NCBI GenBank assembly: GCA_907164885.2
Contig: OU015490.1
Location: forward strand, 205,992,481 to 206,056,480
Direction: 5' to 3'
DNA from: Dolomedes plantarius
Taxonomy: Eukaryota; Arthropoda; Arachnida; Araneae; Dolomedidae
DNA: 64,000 bases
Shown: one piece after another, positions 1-13,368 of the stretch
How the letters are laid out: every line of letters starts with the position of its first letter
Position numbering within the stretch: position 1 is the stretch's first letter
The notes under the pieces: generated by a model
The model's input: only the letters and a program-made list of their open reading frames with translations
What the model was told of the DNA's origin: nothing
Databases searched by the model: none
Position numbers and translations under genes: made by a program

Positions 1-599
1 CGTAGGTTCTATCGAATTTATGAGTGAACATAGTGGCAATGCATTTATCCGAGTTGATTTATATTTTGTGTGTGTGTCTAATGTTTACAAAGGATGATGA
101 CTTGCGTAGCCGTGTCCATCAGGTTGAAGGATTCGAAGAGTCTGAGCATGGTAGTCGTCGTTGTTTGCGGCAAATGGACGGGGTCGGCCAATGGATGCAG
201 CCACGTTGGAGAGAAATTAAGATCCGACGCCAGGAAAGAGGAGGCGGTTTGGTCATAATTTAGTTTTTATTCTTGAAATATTTCTGCACATCTTTTACTC
301 GGAATTATATTTACAGCAGATCAACACATCTCAAATCATCGTCCAGAAAACGCCAAGCATACGGGAAAAAACCCCGCAGCGCGAAAAATTGCGTCTATTC
401 AGTATTAGTGCGGCAGCACAAAGAGCAAAAAGAAAGTTAGTTTCTCGCCCGTGTGTGAGTGAAAATGAACTTCTGATTGGGCAGTTCACGACACCTAACC
501 TAATACGCTATACGAGGTAATGATTTCGTCAGACTTTCTCGAACTTTCTACGTTATGTAACTCTGGCTGCGCGTGGCTTTAGGGGGAAAACTAATGGGT
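1..599. other. No gene recognised
   Basis: Moderately AT-rich sequence with a few short open frames that lack any recognisable domain, codon pattern or initiation context. It ends in a short CTAT run (about 600-624) that merges into a TA array. Nothing here is supported as a gene. Confidence 0.5.
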
Positions 600-621
600 T
601 ATCTATCTATCTATCTATCTA

Positions 622-677
<56 letters not shown>
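600..677. repeat. (CTAT)n/(TA)n microsatellite
   Basis: A CTAT run followed by about 50 bp of uninterrupted TA. It abuts the left end of the Tigger element at 678, so the element's TA target duplication lies inside the array. Confidence 0.95.
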
Positions 678-2555
<1,878 letters not shown>

Positions 2556-2679
2556 AGTTCGGCCATCTTGCAACCTAGACGTCCTCGGCTGTCTGAAACC
2601 GATGAACTTAAAATTATAAAAAGAAAGCGAAACAAATATCCGATTCGTGGATAGCTCACTGAAAGTTTTCTGGAATAGA

Positions 2680-3440
2680 CTATTCCAAATCATCTGACCA
2701 CGACTTCATATGGTCGGCGGCAGTGGAAGTTTTGTGACGTCCGTTATAGCACCCAACTTTTACAACATCATATCCGTCCTTTAACGTATATAGATCAGAT
2801 CTCTTTCTTTTCTTATTGAATTGTTTTCTATTTTCTTCCTGTAACTCTAAAACATTCCGTTTAGCATCTTCTCTCATGTCATTACGATTTTTCTTTAAAT
2901 GGTCTTTTAACCCATTCGGAGTTGCAAATACTCTGTCACATGTATCACAAAAAAATGGCTTAATAGCAGTATCCTTCTTCAATTTCCTGAATTCTCGGAT
3001 TTTCAGTTTCCCTGTTCTATTCGGTTGAAAAGGAAAATTTCCAAAGTGATGATATGGCATTGGCGCTCGGGGATGATTCTGTAACTGAGGTCTTGGATTC
3101 CAAGTTCTAATGAGTGCTCAAAAGAGCCACGTTGTCTAGGAAAACAATGAGTTGGATTCATAGGAAACGCTTGATGATTAGGCGGTGGTCTATTTCTAAA
3201 ACCAGGAGGCCCCATAGACTCTGGCAAATTCGAGAAATGAGGTCTATTTTGAAAATTTCCAGATACATACCTCTCAGAGGGCTGATAGGAACTAAACACT
3301 GGATTTGGATGCCTTTGAAATGGCTGCCTGCTAAATCTATTACTAGTCGGATTCGGAATAAAGTTGTTCCACTGAAAATTTTGGTTAAACATTGGGCCAG
3401 TAAAGCGAGTGCCTGGATAAGACGCCATGTTGTTATTTCG
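2680..3440 (-). pseudogene. NUFIP1-like captured host segment (P/N-rich region, C2H2 finger, basic motif)
   Basis: In minus orientation a start codon at 3428 sits in a good context (AACAACATGG) and opens a P/N/F/R-rich stretch with phrases such as GFRNRPPPNHQ. A frameshift near 3110 separates this from the second half (2680-3060), which has NRTGKLKIREFRKLKK, then a finger FFCDTCDRVFATPNGLKDHL, then a basic motif REDAKRNVLELQEENRKQ. The FxCDTCDRxF finger followed by a (W)REERKxNxPTxxNIERK-like motif is the signature of NUFIP1, a nuclear RNA-binding protein that acts in box C/D snoRNP assembly. The last zinc ligand of the finger is Asn instead of His, and the spacer between finger and basic motif is shorter than usual. 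It stands where pol belongs and shows no intron. The naming rests on remembered motifs only. Confidence 0.5.
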
Positions 3441-3469
3441 TATCTGTACTCTGCATCCAGTCACAGACT

Positions 3470-4348
3470 GAGATTTGCGGTCAAAACATTCTCCTTTTGG
3501 TGTTGGCTGAATGAAAGTTTGTGCTTCATTTATTTTACCATTAAGCGAAACTCTGCGGTTAATCCTAGCGTAACTGACACAAAATACATTTCTTCTTCCC
3601 AAGATTTCAACGCCTTTCTCATCAGTCGAAAAATTCCATTTATTAATTACATCAGTCCCTATAATTACTTCATGACACAATTTTCTGAGAACATAAAAGT
3701 CAGTTTCAATTGCATATTTATCAAAAGATATTTCGGAATGAAAGTATCCAATCGTTAAAACTTCCTTACCTCCGATTCCCGTTAAAAATATATTACTGAA
3801 ATTCCATTTAAATGATCCAATTTTAACATAAAATTCATAATTAAAGAAAGTTCTGATCCTGAATCACACAATAAACTCACACCTACACCTTCAATTTCAG
3901 CTGTCATCTCGATTCTGTTATTTTATTTTTTTGTTATCGAGACCAGAGATTCTTTCTTTTTATCACACATATTGGAGGTATGTCCAAACCTTGAACATTT
4001 AAAACACCGGGGACCGTCTGTCTAAACATTCTGAAGAATTTATGACCAAACAAATTACAATTAAAACAACGAATCTTTGATTTTAACATTTCTTGAACTA
4101 TTACTAGAATTAAATTTCATCCTTGCTTTAAAATCACTATCTCGAGCACGAATAATTGATTCTGATTTTTAGGAATGTTTATTCAGTAATTTCTCATATT
4201 TCCATCCGTATGCATGTTTAGATCGGTTTTCCTTTGAAAATTACGCCTCGCGGCTCCGTATTCATCCAATTTGTTAACCAACTTATCGATTTTTTTTAAT
4301 TGTGGGCAAGTCGTCTAAAAGATGTTCACGAGCGTCAAGAGACATTTT
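3470..4348 (-). pseudogene. Zinc knuckle and retroviral-type aspartic protease region of the LTR element
   Basis: Reading the minus strand, a CCHC knuckle RCFKCSRFGHTSNMC lies at about 3965-4010. Just upstream is a second knuckle that begins CFNCNLFGH but loses its last cysteine to a frameshift (about 4020-4075). An aspartic protease follows: an active-site triplet in CDSGSELSLIM at about 3845-3875, and a downstream strand VIIGTDVI at about 3650-3672. Several frame breaks interrupt the reading, so no complete protein could be made. The order knuckle-protease fits gypsy-like elements, but pol does not follow. Confidence 0.7.
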
Positions 4349-5023
4349 TCATTTTAATTGGTCTGCAACCAAAAGTTCCTTCAAATCTTCAAATGTTTCG
4401 ACTTCTAAACCAGTAATCCACTTTTCAAAATAAATAAGGAAGGCGAACGATTCCTTCTTGTGCGGAACAGATTTTTGTCTAAACTGTTCTGGGGTGAGCC
4501 TAAATCGTTTCAAAAGCAACTTCTTAACTTGAGCATACTCATTAGCCGATGTATCTGGTTCTCGAGCAACTATGCTTATAATCTCTAATGGCAGCAATGG
4601 GAGTAAAAACGCGTCCCAATCTTCTTTAGGAATTTCAATTCGACTGATCTGCCTTTCAAATAATCTCAAATTAACACTTATATCACCGAACATATCATAG
4701 CGTGTTATTAATTTCAACAAATTATGTTTCTTAAAAACAGGTGGCGAAACCAGAATATCGCTAATTTTTTTAGCATTTGCTTCCAATTCGAGTTTCCTTA
4801 ATTCAAACTCCCGATATGCTACCTCTTTCTGCGCCTTTTCAAGCCTCTCAGCTATAATAATATCTAATCTATTTTTACTAAACTCCGCATCATAAGTTTC
4901 TGAACTGGTGATGATTCTAATTAAATCAGCGACTTTAGTACCCTTTGCTGCTTCTAGTCCTAACTCATTAATTAAAGTTAACAAATCAATTTTACGTGCT
5001 CCAAACAAAAAAGCCTTATCCAT
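4349..5023 (-). CDS. Gag-like capsid protein of LTR element
   Basis: A 224-residue open frame beginning MDKAFLFGARKIDLLTLINE, close behind the primer-binding site, as expected for gag. A charged helical stretch rich in E, K and R (about residues 55-90) could form a coiled coil. It is followed by a capsid-like helical part with the motif FRLTPEQFRQK and LIYFEKWI, which resembles the SCAN/retroelement capsid fold found in many arachnid gag proteins. In the cell it would form particles around element RNA. The frame is open from its Met, but the downstream region is broken, so it is probably not part of a working gag-pol. It is also called retrotransposon gag in host proteomes, and domestication cannot be excluded from one copy. 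Confidence 0.7.
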   Translation of the reverse strand: MDKAFLFGARKIDLLTLINELGLEAAKGTKVADLIRIITSSETYDAEFSKNRLDIIIAERLEKAQKEVAYREFELRKLELEANAKKISDILVSPPVFKKHNLLKLITRYDMFGDISVNLRLFERQISRIEIPKEDWDAFLLPLLPLEIISIVAREPDTSANEYAQVKKLLLKRFRLTPEQFRQKSVPHKKESFAFLIYFEKWITGLEVETFEDLKELLVADQLK

Positions 5024-5212
5024 ATATTTATTCAGAAACGAAAACGAAATATTTTGTACTCACAGAATTGCTGGACTTCACAAAAAAACCATATCCATAT
5101 TTATTCAGAAACGAAAACGAAAACAGAAGTGCTGGTCTTCCTCTAAGGCACAAAATACATGCGTTCTTCATACAGTACTAGTCATATCTGAAAACCAATC
5201 CATAGGGTCCGT

Positions 5213-5228
5213 AAATCTTTTGGCACCA
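5213..5228 (-). other. Primer-binding site
   Basis: On the minus strand, three bases after the 5' LTR end, the sequence reads TGGTGCCAAAAGAT. The TGG start is complementary to the universal tRNA CCA end. The exact tRNA primer was not identified. Its position fixes the minus-strand orientation of the element. Confidence 0.6.
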
Positions 5229-5232
5229 TAAT

Positions 5233-5590
5233 TGTGGGAAATTTATTCCTACGGTTGAAATATCAAAATGCAATAACACGGACTTGACTAATATATAATC
5301 AAACACAAACCAATTACAACTTATGGTCACAACAGATTATCACAATAAGAAAACACAGAATGCCGGTGCATATCTGACACGACATTAACGATCGTCTAGC
5401 GTGAGCAAGATAATACCGTGTGCAGTCTACACTCAGTAAAACTAAAAACACAGCGTGTCGTTTGCACTCCGCGAAAGTAGACATAGCGAGAGTTCCATTG
5501 TCTCCACCCACTCAGCACCAGCGGTTGAGTTGCAACTCGTTTGCTCAAGTGGCGCCTCATCCGTGTTGCCACAAGAGAAAAATTCCCATA
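5233..5590 (-). repeat. 5' LTR of LTR retroelement
   Basis: It starts TGTGGGAAATTTATTCC and ends TTCCCATA, matching the LTR at 2203-2555 with scattered substitutions and a few small indels. The two copies are visibly diverged, so the insertion is not very recent. Confidence 0.85.
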
Positions 5591-5594
5591 TATC

Positions 5595-5837
5595 TCTCAC
5601 TCCTTTCAACAACGTCATATCTCAAAAATCGGCGATTTTTAGTTATGCTTGTTTCAAGTAAGCCCTGAAAGAGTAGTATATCCCAGCAAGATCTTCCTAT
5701 CTGAACGCTCAATATTTAGCTTCGAGAGATCAGAATTAAAATTTATTGTCGATACATTTCAATGTACCTTTCAAGTTTCAAATCACTCCTGAAAAATCTT
5801 GTTTTTTGAGATATGACGCTGTTGAAAGGAATGAGTG

Positions 5838-5838
<1 letters not shown>
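5595..5838. mobile_element. MITE with ~30 bp inverted ends
   Basis: The left end reads TCCTTTCAACAACGTCATAT. The right end is its reverse complement with one or two changes (ATATGACGCTGTTGAAAGGA). It is about 240 bp long with no coding capacity, and a (TA)n array starts at its right border. Borders are good to a few bases, and the superfamily is unknown. Confidence 0.7.

Positions 5839-5839
<1 letters not shown>

Positions 5840-5930
<91 letters not shown>
5840..5930. repeat. (TA)n microsatellite
   Basis: About 90 bp of uninterrupted TA between the MITE and the piggyBac-type element. Confidence 0.95.
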
Positions 5931-5933
<3 letters not shown>

Positions 5934-6424
5934 TCTTCACTACTGAAGTATAAAGATTATTTCAAAAAAATATTTAGCAGTTCCAAATTTCTGTTTTACC
6001 TTCATAAGTCATAATAAAATAGAGAAAACATAAATTTTACTGTTAGGGGGCCAATAATTTTAGGTACACTTATGTGTACCTCAGGTTTTAACAAAGTAAA
6101 CATACTTAAATATTCCAAATGATAAATAGTATCTAAATCAGGTACAAATATACATATTATTGTATTATAGTTAATTTAAGTATAATAATGAATGTATTTA
6201 ATAATTGTTTAGAAAGAAAATCAAATTTAAAAAAAAATCTGAATTTTTATCTAAGTACAATGCTTTAATATTTCAAATGAAAAAGTACAACTAATTATTA
6301 TTGACATATTACACTATGACAAAAAATTCAAAAGCACAGTTTATGGCTTATTTCGTGTTGCTAAAATACGCACACAATGTTTTTTGTGTTTTTAAACAAT
6401 TTATACATTAGCAAATAAAATGTC

Positions 6425-8171
6425 TTATTGTGTGTGGTATTTCTCAAAGCAATTGTTCTTTAGGATACATAAGTACATTTTGCATTTAATACACATAACT
6501 CTTGTTCTCGATTTGTATCCTGCTAAACGACATTTTGAAGCGTTGTTATCGTCCATATATCTTGGAAAATGTCCCACATTATCAAGACGTATTGCTTTCA
6601 AGGGTTGATTTATAATTTTGCGTTGTTTTCTTGTAATATCATCCTCTTCTGAGCTTGAGGAAGAAATCCTAGGTCTTCCTCTACGTGCAACGACATTTTT
6701 TGTTTCCTTCATATTTTATAAGTGCTAATGCAATATGCATTCTGTATTTCAAAAGGGACATATGTTTCAATTTATTTGCTTTATGATAGAGTACATAATG
6801 AATCCAACAATTGGAGATTGCTAGATCTACAAAATGAGTAAATACACGGATTGGCCATTTTTTTGTTCTAACTGTGCATCGATAATAGGCTAAGTACCTG
6901 TCACAAAGATCTGTACCACCCATAGAAGTATTGGAGGAACGAACTATGGCAGGTTGAGGTATCCTAACTTTTTTCTTCTCTTCTTTAGACCATCTACGAC
7001 AGCTTGATTCTCGTTCACTTCCTACACATGTTGATAAAAGTGTGACACTTTTATTGTCCTTCCATTTCAACACACATTTCAACAACACACATCATCCTAA
7101 ATTAATTCAGCCCACGCACCTTTCTTGATTTCTTTATCACTTCTCAATTTCTGTTGAGCGATTCCAATTTTATTATTCCTCACAGTTCCAGTCAAGAAAA
7201 TATTATGTGTAAGAAGATATTCTGCACATTTAATTCCAGTAAAATACCTATCGGTATAAATTATATGTGTAGAATCTTGAGGAATAGCTTCAGAAAGACG
7301 CTTAACAATGCCACCACCTACACCCAAATTACTCATATCTTCGACAGGAACACATCGTTTACCATCGTAGATAATAAAATCTAAAACTAAGCCATCTACT
7401 GCAGGTAAAACAAAATTTTTAAATCCAAGAGGATTAGGTTTATTAGGCACAAATTGCCGTAGATCTATCATCGCTATCTCATGATAGAACTATATCAGAC
7501 GCATTAATAGTCGTTTTTTTAGAAATGGGCCAACCATCATCACCATCACTAGATATGTCTGATAAGTCACTCTGCTGCAAAATATTTTCAATTTCCTCTT
7601 GAGTCAGTATTCCTAAAAATTATATAACATTACAAAATTAGCTAACATTAATTTTTTTTAAATTATATGCTATTATAAATATTATTCAAATATTACATTA
7701 AATTTTAGTTTCATAACTATTTCAGTTATGCAAACCATGCAAAATATCTAAATATATTGAAAATTAGCTAACATTATTTTTTTTTAATTATCTAATTTTG
7801 GGGGTAAAATTTCAAAATTATGGAAAAAAAATCCAGAAAGATAGGTATTAGATGTACCTAAACATTAATCACTTAACTGAAATACCCATAAAAATATTAC
7901 TAAATAGATATAAAATTAATACTCATAGTACAATGGGATTTCACATGATCACTATTACAGTCACAATTTAGCCATACGTACGAAGGTACACACACGTGTA
8001 CTTGCATATTCTTGACTATATTAGATTTTAATATTAGGTTAATATAAAATAAAAATGTTCATACAGATGATAGAACTAATAAGTTTAAAGAAATAAAATT
8101 ATTTTGTGAATAACTAAATTATACAATAATGAAAATTACTTACGTTTTCCTGCACGCTGAGATGACGCCAT
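6425..8171 (-). pseudogene. piggyBac transposase pseudogene with an intron
   Basis: Exon 1 (8144-8171) encodes MASSQRAGK and ends at a GTAAGT donor. A TTTTTAG acceptor at 7613-7614 joins it in frame to an acidic N-terminus (TQEEIENILQQSDLSD). After a stop near 7475, the region that should hold the first catalytic aspartate is missing. The 7097-7471 part carries QFVPNKPNPLGFKNF and the second catalytic aspartate in YTDRYFTG. After a frameshift near 7090, the 6681-7088 part carries the third aspartate in SMGGTDLCDR. After another frameshift near 6700, 6425-6712 holds the C-terminal cysteine-rich DNA-binding domain (MCIKCKMYLC). At least a deletion, a stop and two frameshifts make it inactive. 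Confidence 0.85.
7613..8143 (-). other. Predicted intron of the piggyBac transposase gene
   Basis: A canonical GT-AG pair, GTAAGT at 8138-8143 and TTTTTAG at 7613-7619, keeps the reading frame across the junction (an Arg codon is split). The 531 bp between them has no coding character. Confidence 0.6.
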
Positions 8172-8364
8172 TTTTGGAAAATCACTTCTGTAATGTGAAA
8201 TTCTTTCCAAACGCTGTACAACTGCAGCCATCTATTAGAATTGCCAGAAAGCGTGAACATCCACGTATGTAACAGCGAGGTTAGAACTACAAATTTTCTC
8301 ATGGCATGTTTTTAGAAGCTAAGAAGCGAAGGTCCACAAATGTGGACCGAGGTAATGAAGAGGA

Positions 8365-10700
8365 TAAATATATATATATATGAATATGAAATAAATTTCA
8401 AATCTTTATCATTAACACGCCTTTTACAAATTGTTTCATCTGTGGTGATGATAATTAATAGTTTTTTAAATAATTAACGGTTATTTTAATATCGGGTATT
8501 GAGATAAATAAGTTAGTAAAGTAAGTAAATAAACAATTAAATGTTAGTAACGGTTGTGCTTTGTTATAGATTTATTAAGCCTCTGCTAAATATACTTGGT
8601 TAAACTTGTGGTGATCAAATAATAATTGATTTGATTAATGTCATCGCATTTGGAGAAGTGTGCGCAAGTTTCTCTAAATGTTTTGACATTATAAAGAATT
8701 AAGTTGAAATGGATCATCACATGTTATACCTTATTGTTAAAATATTGATAAATTTAGAAACCTTGTAAGTGGCTGGTACGTATTTTGGCTGGTGAATTTT
8801 ACTTCAAAGGTTGAAGAAATCAACCTTTGAATTCGTTGTTTAAAGGGTAAAAGTTTTAGAAATATTCATTATTTTCTTTCTTTCCCTAAAAATGACCCTG
8901 TGCCTAGCAACAAGTTCTCATCGTTACCTCCGCTGTCTGTAACCCGATACTTCCGCTGCGCGCCATTTTTCGAACGGGGAAGAAATCTCAGAATGACAGG
9001 AGATGGAAGGGGCGCAATGATACATCGTCAGGTGGATGACCAGGGCGCCGTGAAATAAAATTAATCAACAAGAACGAGATGAGGGGTGGAAAAAATAAAT
9101 TGTATAACGATTTGCAGAGTGCAAGAATGCAACCTGTAGCCTTCCCCCTCATTTCGACCATCAGAATTCACGGCGCGCCGAGGAACTACTTTGAATGGAA
9201 GCTGATTTTACACGACTGATGCAAGTGGTGACAAGGATCTGACTTGGGAGCGCAGGAGTTTGAAAAAGGGGATTCTGGATCATGAACTGGTGGCGAGGGG
9301 AGCGTGCGATCTAACCTTGGGCCTCCCGGCCTAGGGACGATGGCCACGGCTGAATTGCCTCCTTTTCCTTTCTTTCTGTTCTTTAAATACTATCCCTAAT
9401 TTTTCTCCATTTTGAAGCTGCAGCAGGGTCACTAAAGGCTCATTTTACTTTATTTTATTTTATTTTATTTTTTTAATGTTAACAATTACACATAGAATAA
9501 TTAAGTTTTTTTTTATTCGCCAGCCACTCCTTATTGATTTATTGGAATTTTCATTTTTATTTAGTTGATTGTGTTGAGATTATATATATTTTGGTTTTGC
9601 AGCAAAAGCATTTTTACTAATTGAATTTGGTATGCCAGATATATGTTGAGTAGTGATTACTAAATTGATGCTTATAATGTCAGTGAAATTCTTAATAAAT
9701 TGTGATTATTAGTTTGTAAAATGGTGTCATGTCGGTCCTTGCCTTTTTAGTTATCTTTCTGATTTTCAGCTTTAGGTTTTTTTTAAAATTTCAGCAGATT
9801 TGAATCTTTTTCTTTTAGGTGAAGTTATTTTTTTTCAAGGTGTTCTCCAAGGTTAGATAAGTAATTTTTTTAGATTCAATATCATTTTTCTTTTGGCTCA
9901 TTAACCACCACAGTGGTGCAAACAGTAAGACGAACCTAGGGTAATTATTAATTATGTTTATGGGTTATTGCAACACACAATGCACGTCTTTAAAATGTAC
10001 TAACCACTAATGGCTATTATTGAAGTAAATTTAACTGAAACCTAGTATTAATTGTAAATTTACTATAAAGATTGTAAAGACCTATCCTACCATTAATTAG
10101 TAATTAAATAATTATTAAATATTTAAATTACACCCCATCTACACCAATTTCAACGTAACACATCTATCGCAACAGAACACCGTCCCTCTTTCCTGGTTTT
10201 GTCCAATATCCAACCAAAATAATCTATTTTTCCATTAAACGCCACGTGCAGACAGAGAGCATTATATAAGTCGAAATGTTCTAGAAGCTGGGCGTGACCT
10301 CGTCGTAGTGGTGTGATGGGGTCATGTGTCCGCTTCTAACTAATTAAAAGTTCATTTCGCCTTTACCTTTTTCGAGATCTGAGCGTCACTTCGCGCTTTT
10401 GTGTGTTTGCCACGGAACTGTTAGGACGTGAAATTTGGGGCGCGCTGCGTTCCCCTGTCTTTTGTTTTATCCTGAATAAATATGTGAAATGCTGAAATAA
10501 CTACGCACTGTGCCATGTGAGTCGTGGTAAATAAACTGCTTTATAACCAGCTAACTGCAGGATCATGTTTTCTTGCCTCTTCCTTCCTTTCTGGTGGTGA
10601 ACTTTAATTTTATTCGCCGTGCCAGTCACTCGTTACCGATGTCAGCTACGACTGAATGATGACTCGAGGTCTCAACCTGTCATCCAACATCTCCTTGCTA
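8365..10700. other. Unassigned sequence, with a GC-richer block at about 8890-9340
   Basis: No coding region was recognised. About 8890-9340 is distinctly richer in G+C and CpG (for example GCTGCGCGCCATTTTTCGAA) than the surroundings. The stretch 10150-10560 has TATATAAG at 10263 and AATAAA signals at 10476 and 10529, a layout that could be a solo LTR, but its borders were not found. Confidence 0.4.
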
Positions 10701-10704
10701 CCAT

Positions 10705-11995
<1,291 letters not shown>

Positions 11996-12019
11996 GTAAG
12001 TGTGTATGTATGTATGTAC

Positions 12020-13135
12020 TATGTATACAGTCATTTTTACTCTGAACTTGCCTTGATTTAATGTTACTTTAATCTTTTTATTGGCTTAATGGGAAATTTA
12101 TTTTATAAATATATTCTGGATAAGCAAACTGTCTATATAATTATTTTCTTGAATTATCCAGAAAACATATCTGCGTTTTTGATTTTTTTAAAAAGGTTTA
12201 AAAACAACTATTTGTAAAAGTTCGACTCTTTTGGAGATAAGGACATGACAGTTTGAAATATTATATAAAAAATGTGGAAAGTTACGTGCTGACCGTGTAA
12301 CATTTTATAAGAATTCCTCTCCCCATGTCATGTGTCACGCTTATCAATAAATTTTCTTCAAGCGGTCTGTCAACTTTCTCATTTTTGTATTTTAGTTAAG
12401 CAGTTTCTTTTTCACATTTTTTTTATCCATGTGGGCCAGTGAAATCCCACTGCTGAGTTGGCAGCATATTCGTGACGCGGAATATTTATGCATGGTTTTG
12501 GTGACCCATTGATCTGTGTGGCGGGAATATATTTGATAGTTGCAATGCATTGTTGTCTTTCGTAAAACAGATTTTATTTTGCTTTTTTACGAGTAAAGAG
12601 GATGGTAGCACAATGTTTGTATTTTACGTATTCACGTACCGTTAGAGCGATTTTGACCACATTTAGGTTGCCTTTAGAGAATGTTAGCATGAAATGAAAG
12701 GAAATATTCGGAGCGCTTGATATGGAATATATTTAATAGTTGGGATTTCGGAAGTAAAACAACTTATTCCAGTTATAAAAGGCTTTGTAAATTTTCAACA
12801 AAAAAGGTGAACAGATATTTGTAATTTTTTCAAAATTTTTTATGACTAATTATGCAGGGTGATTTGGTACATGAAATCTTTACCTTCAGTAAATTGTTTC
12901 TGTAGCATTAAAGCTAAAGCATCCAAAATGTGCCTATAGGACAGGATAGATTCTTAACATTGACAATCTAGTTTTGGTTCAGTTCTTTCCTCTCTACTAA
13001 TAGGAAAGTATTAGATTCCTAAACTCCGCATGTTGCTCGATATAGAATCCAGATCTCCAATCTGCGAACCGAAGTGACCTTTAGAATTCGAACTTGGAAT
13101 CTACTTCGCTAACCACTGGTTTCCTTACCACTTAC
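12020..13135. other. No gene recognised
   Basis: AT-rich sequence without convincing coding frames. A segment near 12625-12665 (GTTAGAGCGATTTTGACCAC) weakly resembles one near 34555-34580 and may be an old dispersed repeat. Confidence 0.4.
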
Positions 13136-13317
13136 GGCCTCTTCACACCGCGTTCACATCCGTAGTGCTACGTAACGTCAGCGTTAAAAATTTTAATCAA
13201 TCATAGAACTCAATTCTTTGACCACGTGATGTGTTGAACCAATGGCAGGTAATATCAACAATCTCGGATCCAACACATTAACGTAAAGCAACGCTTCGGA
13301 TAGATTGTGAACAGGCC
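13136..13317. mobile_element. Small MITE
   Basis: The left end GGCCTCTTCACA and the right end TGTGAACAGGCC are inverted, with weaker similarity continuing about 30 bp inwards (ACGTAACG against CGTAAAGCAACG). It is 182 bp long and non-coding. No clean target duplication was seen, so the superfamily is unassigned. Confidence 0.55.
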
Positions 13318-13368
13318 TTTAATCAGATCGTTAAAATAATTAGAATAAGGTTCTCTGTTGATATAGCC

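Larger units (their letters stand above)
2556..5232 (-). mobile_element. Internal region of a pol-less LTR retroelement
   Basis: The 2.7 kb between the LTRs reads on the minus strand in the order gag, zinc knuckle, aspartic protease, low-complexity P/N/F/R-rich stretch, C2H2 finger, basic motif. No reverse transcriptase, RNase H or integrase motif was seen in any frame. An intact Ty3/gypsy or BEL element would need about 3 kb more for pol. The element can only have moved using another element's enzymes. Confidence 0.75.
5931..8364 (-). mobile_element. piggyBac-type DNA transposon (copy 1)
   Basis: Short inverted ends TCCTCTTCACTAC and GTAATGAAGAGGA enclose a decayed minus-strand piggyBac transposase gene. 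Both ends abut TA repeats, and no TTAA duplication is visible, which is unusual for the superfamily. Three similar palindromes lie inside: AGGTACACTTATGTGTACCT (6062-6081), AAGGTACACACACGTGTACTT (7983-8003) and GGTCCACAAATGTGGACC (8331-8348). They are placed as subterminal transposase-binding repeats would be. Confidence 0.75.

Noticed and set aside
24..263. 79-codon frame at the left edge
   Set aside because: No domain, signal or codon bias; length is within chance for this composition.
3114..3758. 214-codon plus-strand frame
   Set aside because: It is the antisense shadow of the protease/NUFIP1-like region of the minus-strand retroelement.
5743..5940. Open frames made of Ile-Tyr repeats (also at about 573-776, 10619-10943, 48647-48862, 51328-51644, 56844-57207 and 62951-63500)
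   Set aside because: They are translations of TA/CA dinucleotide arrays, not genes.
10150..10560. Possible solo LTR
   Set aside because: TATATAAG and AATAAA signals are suggestive, but no TG...CA borders, target duplication or second copy was found.
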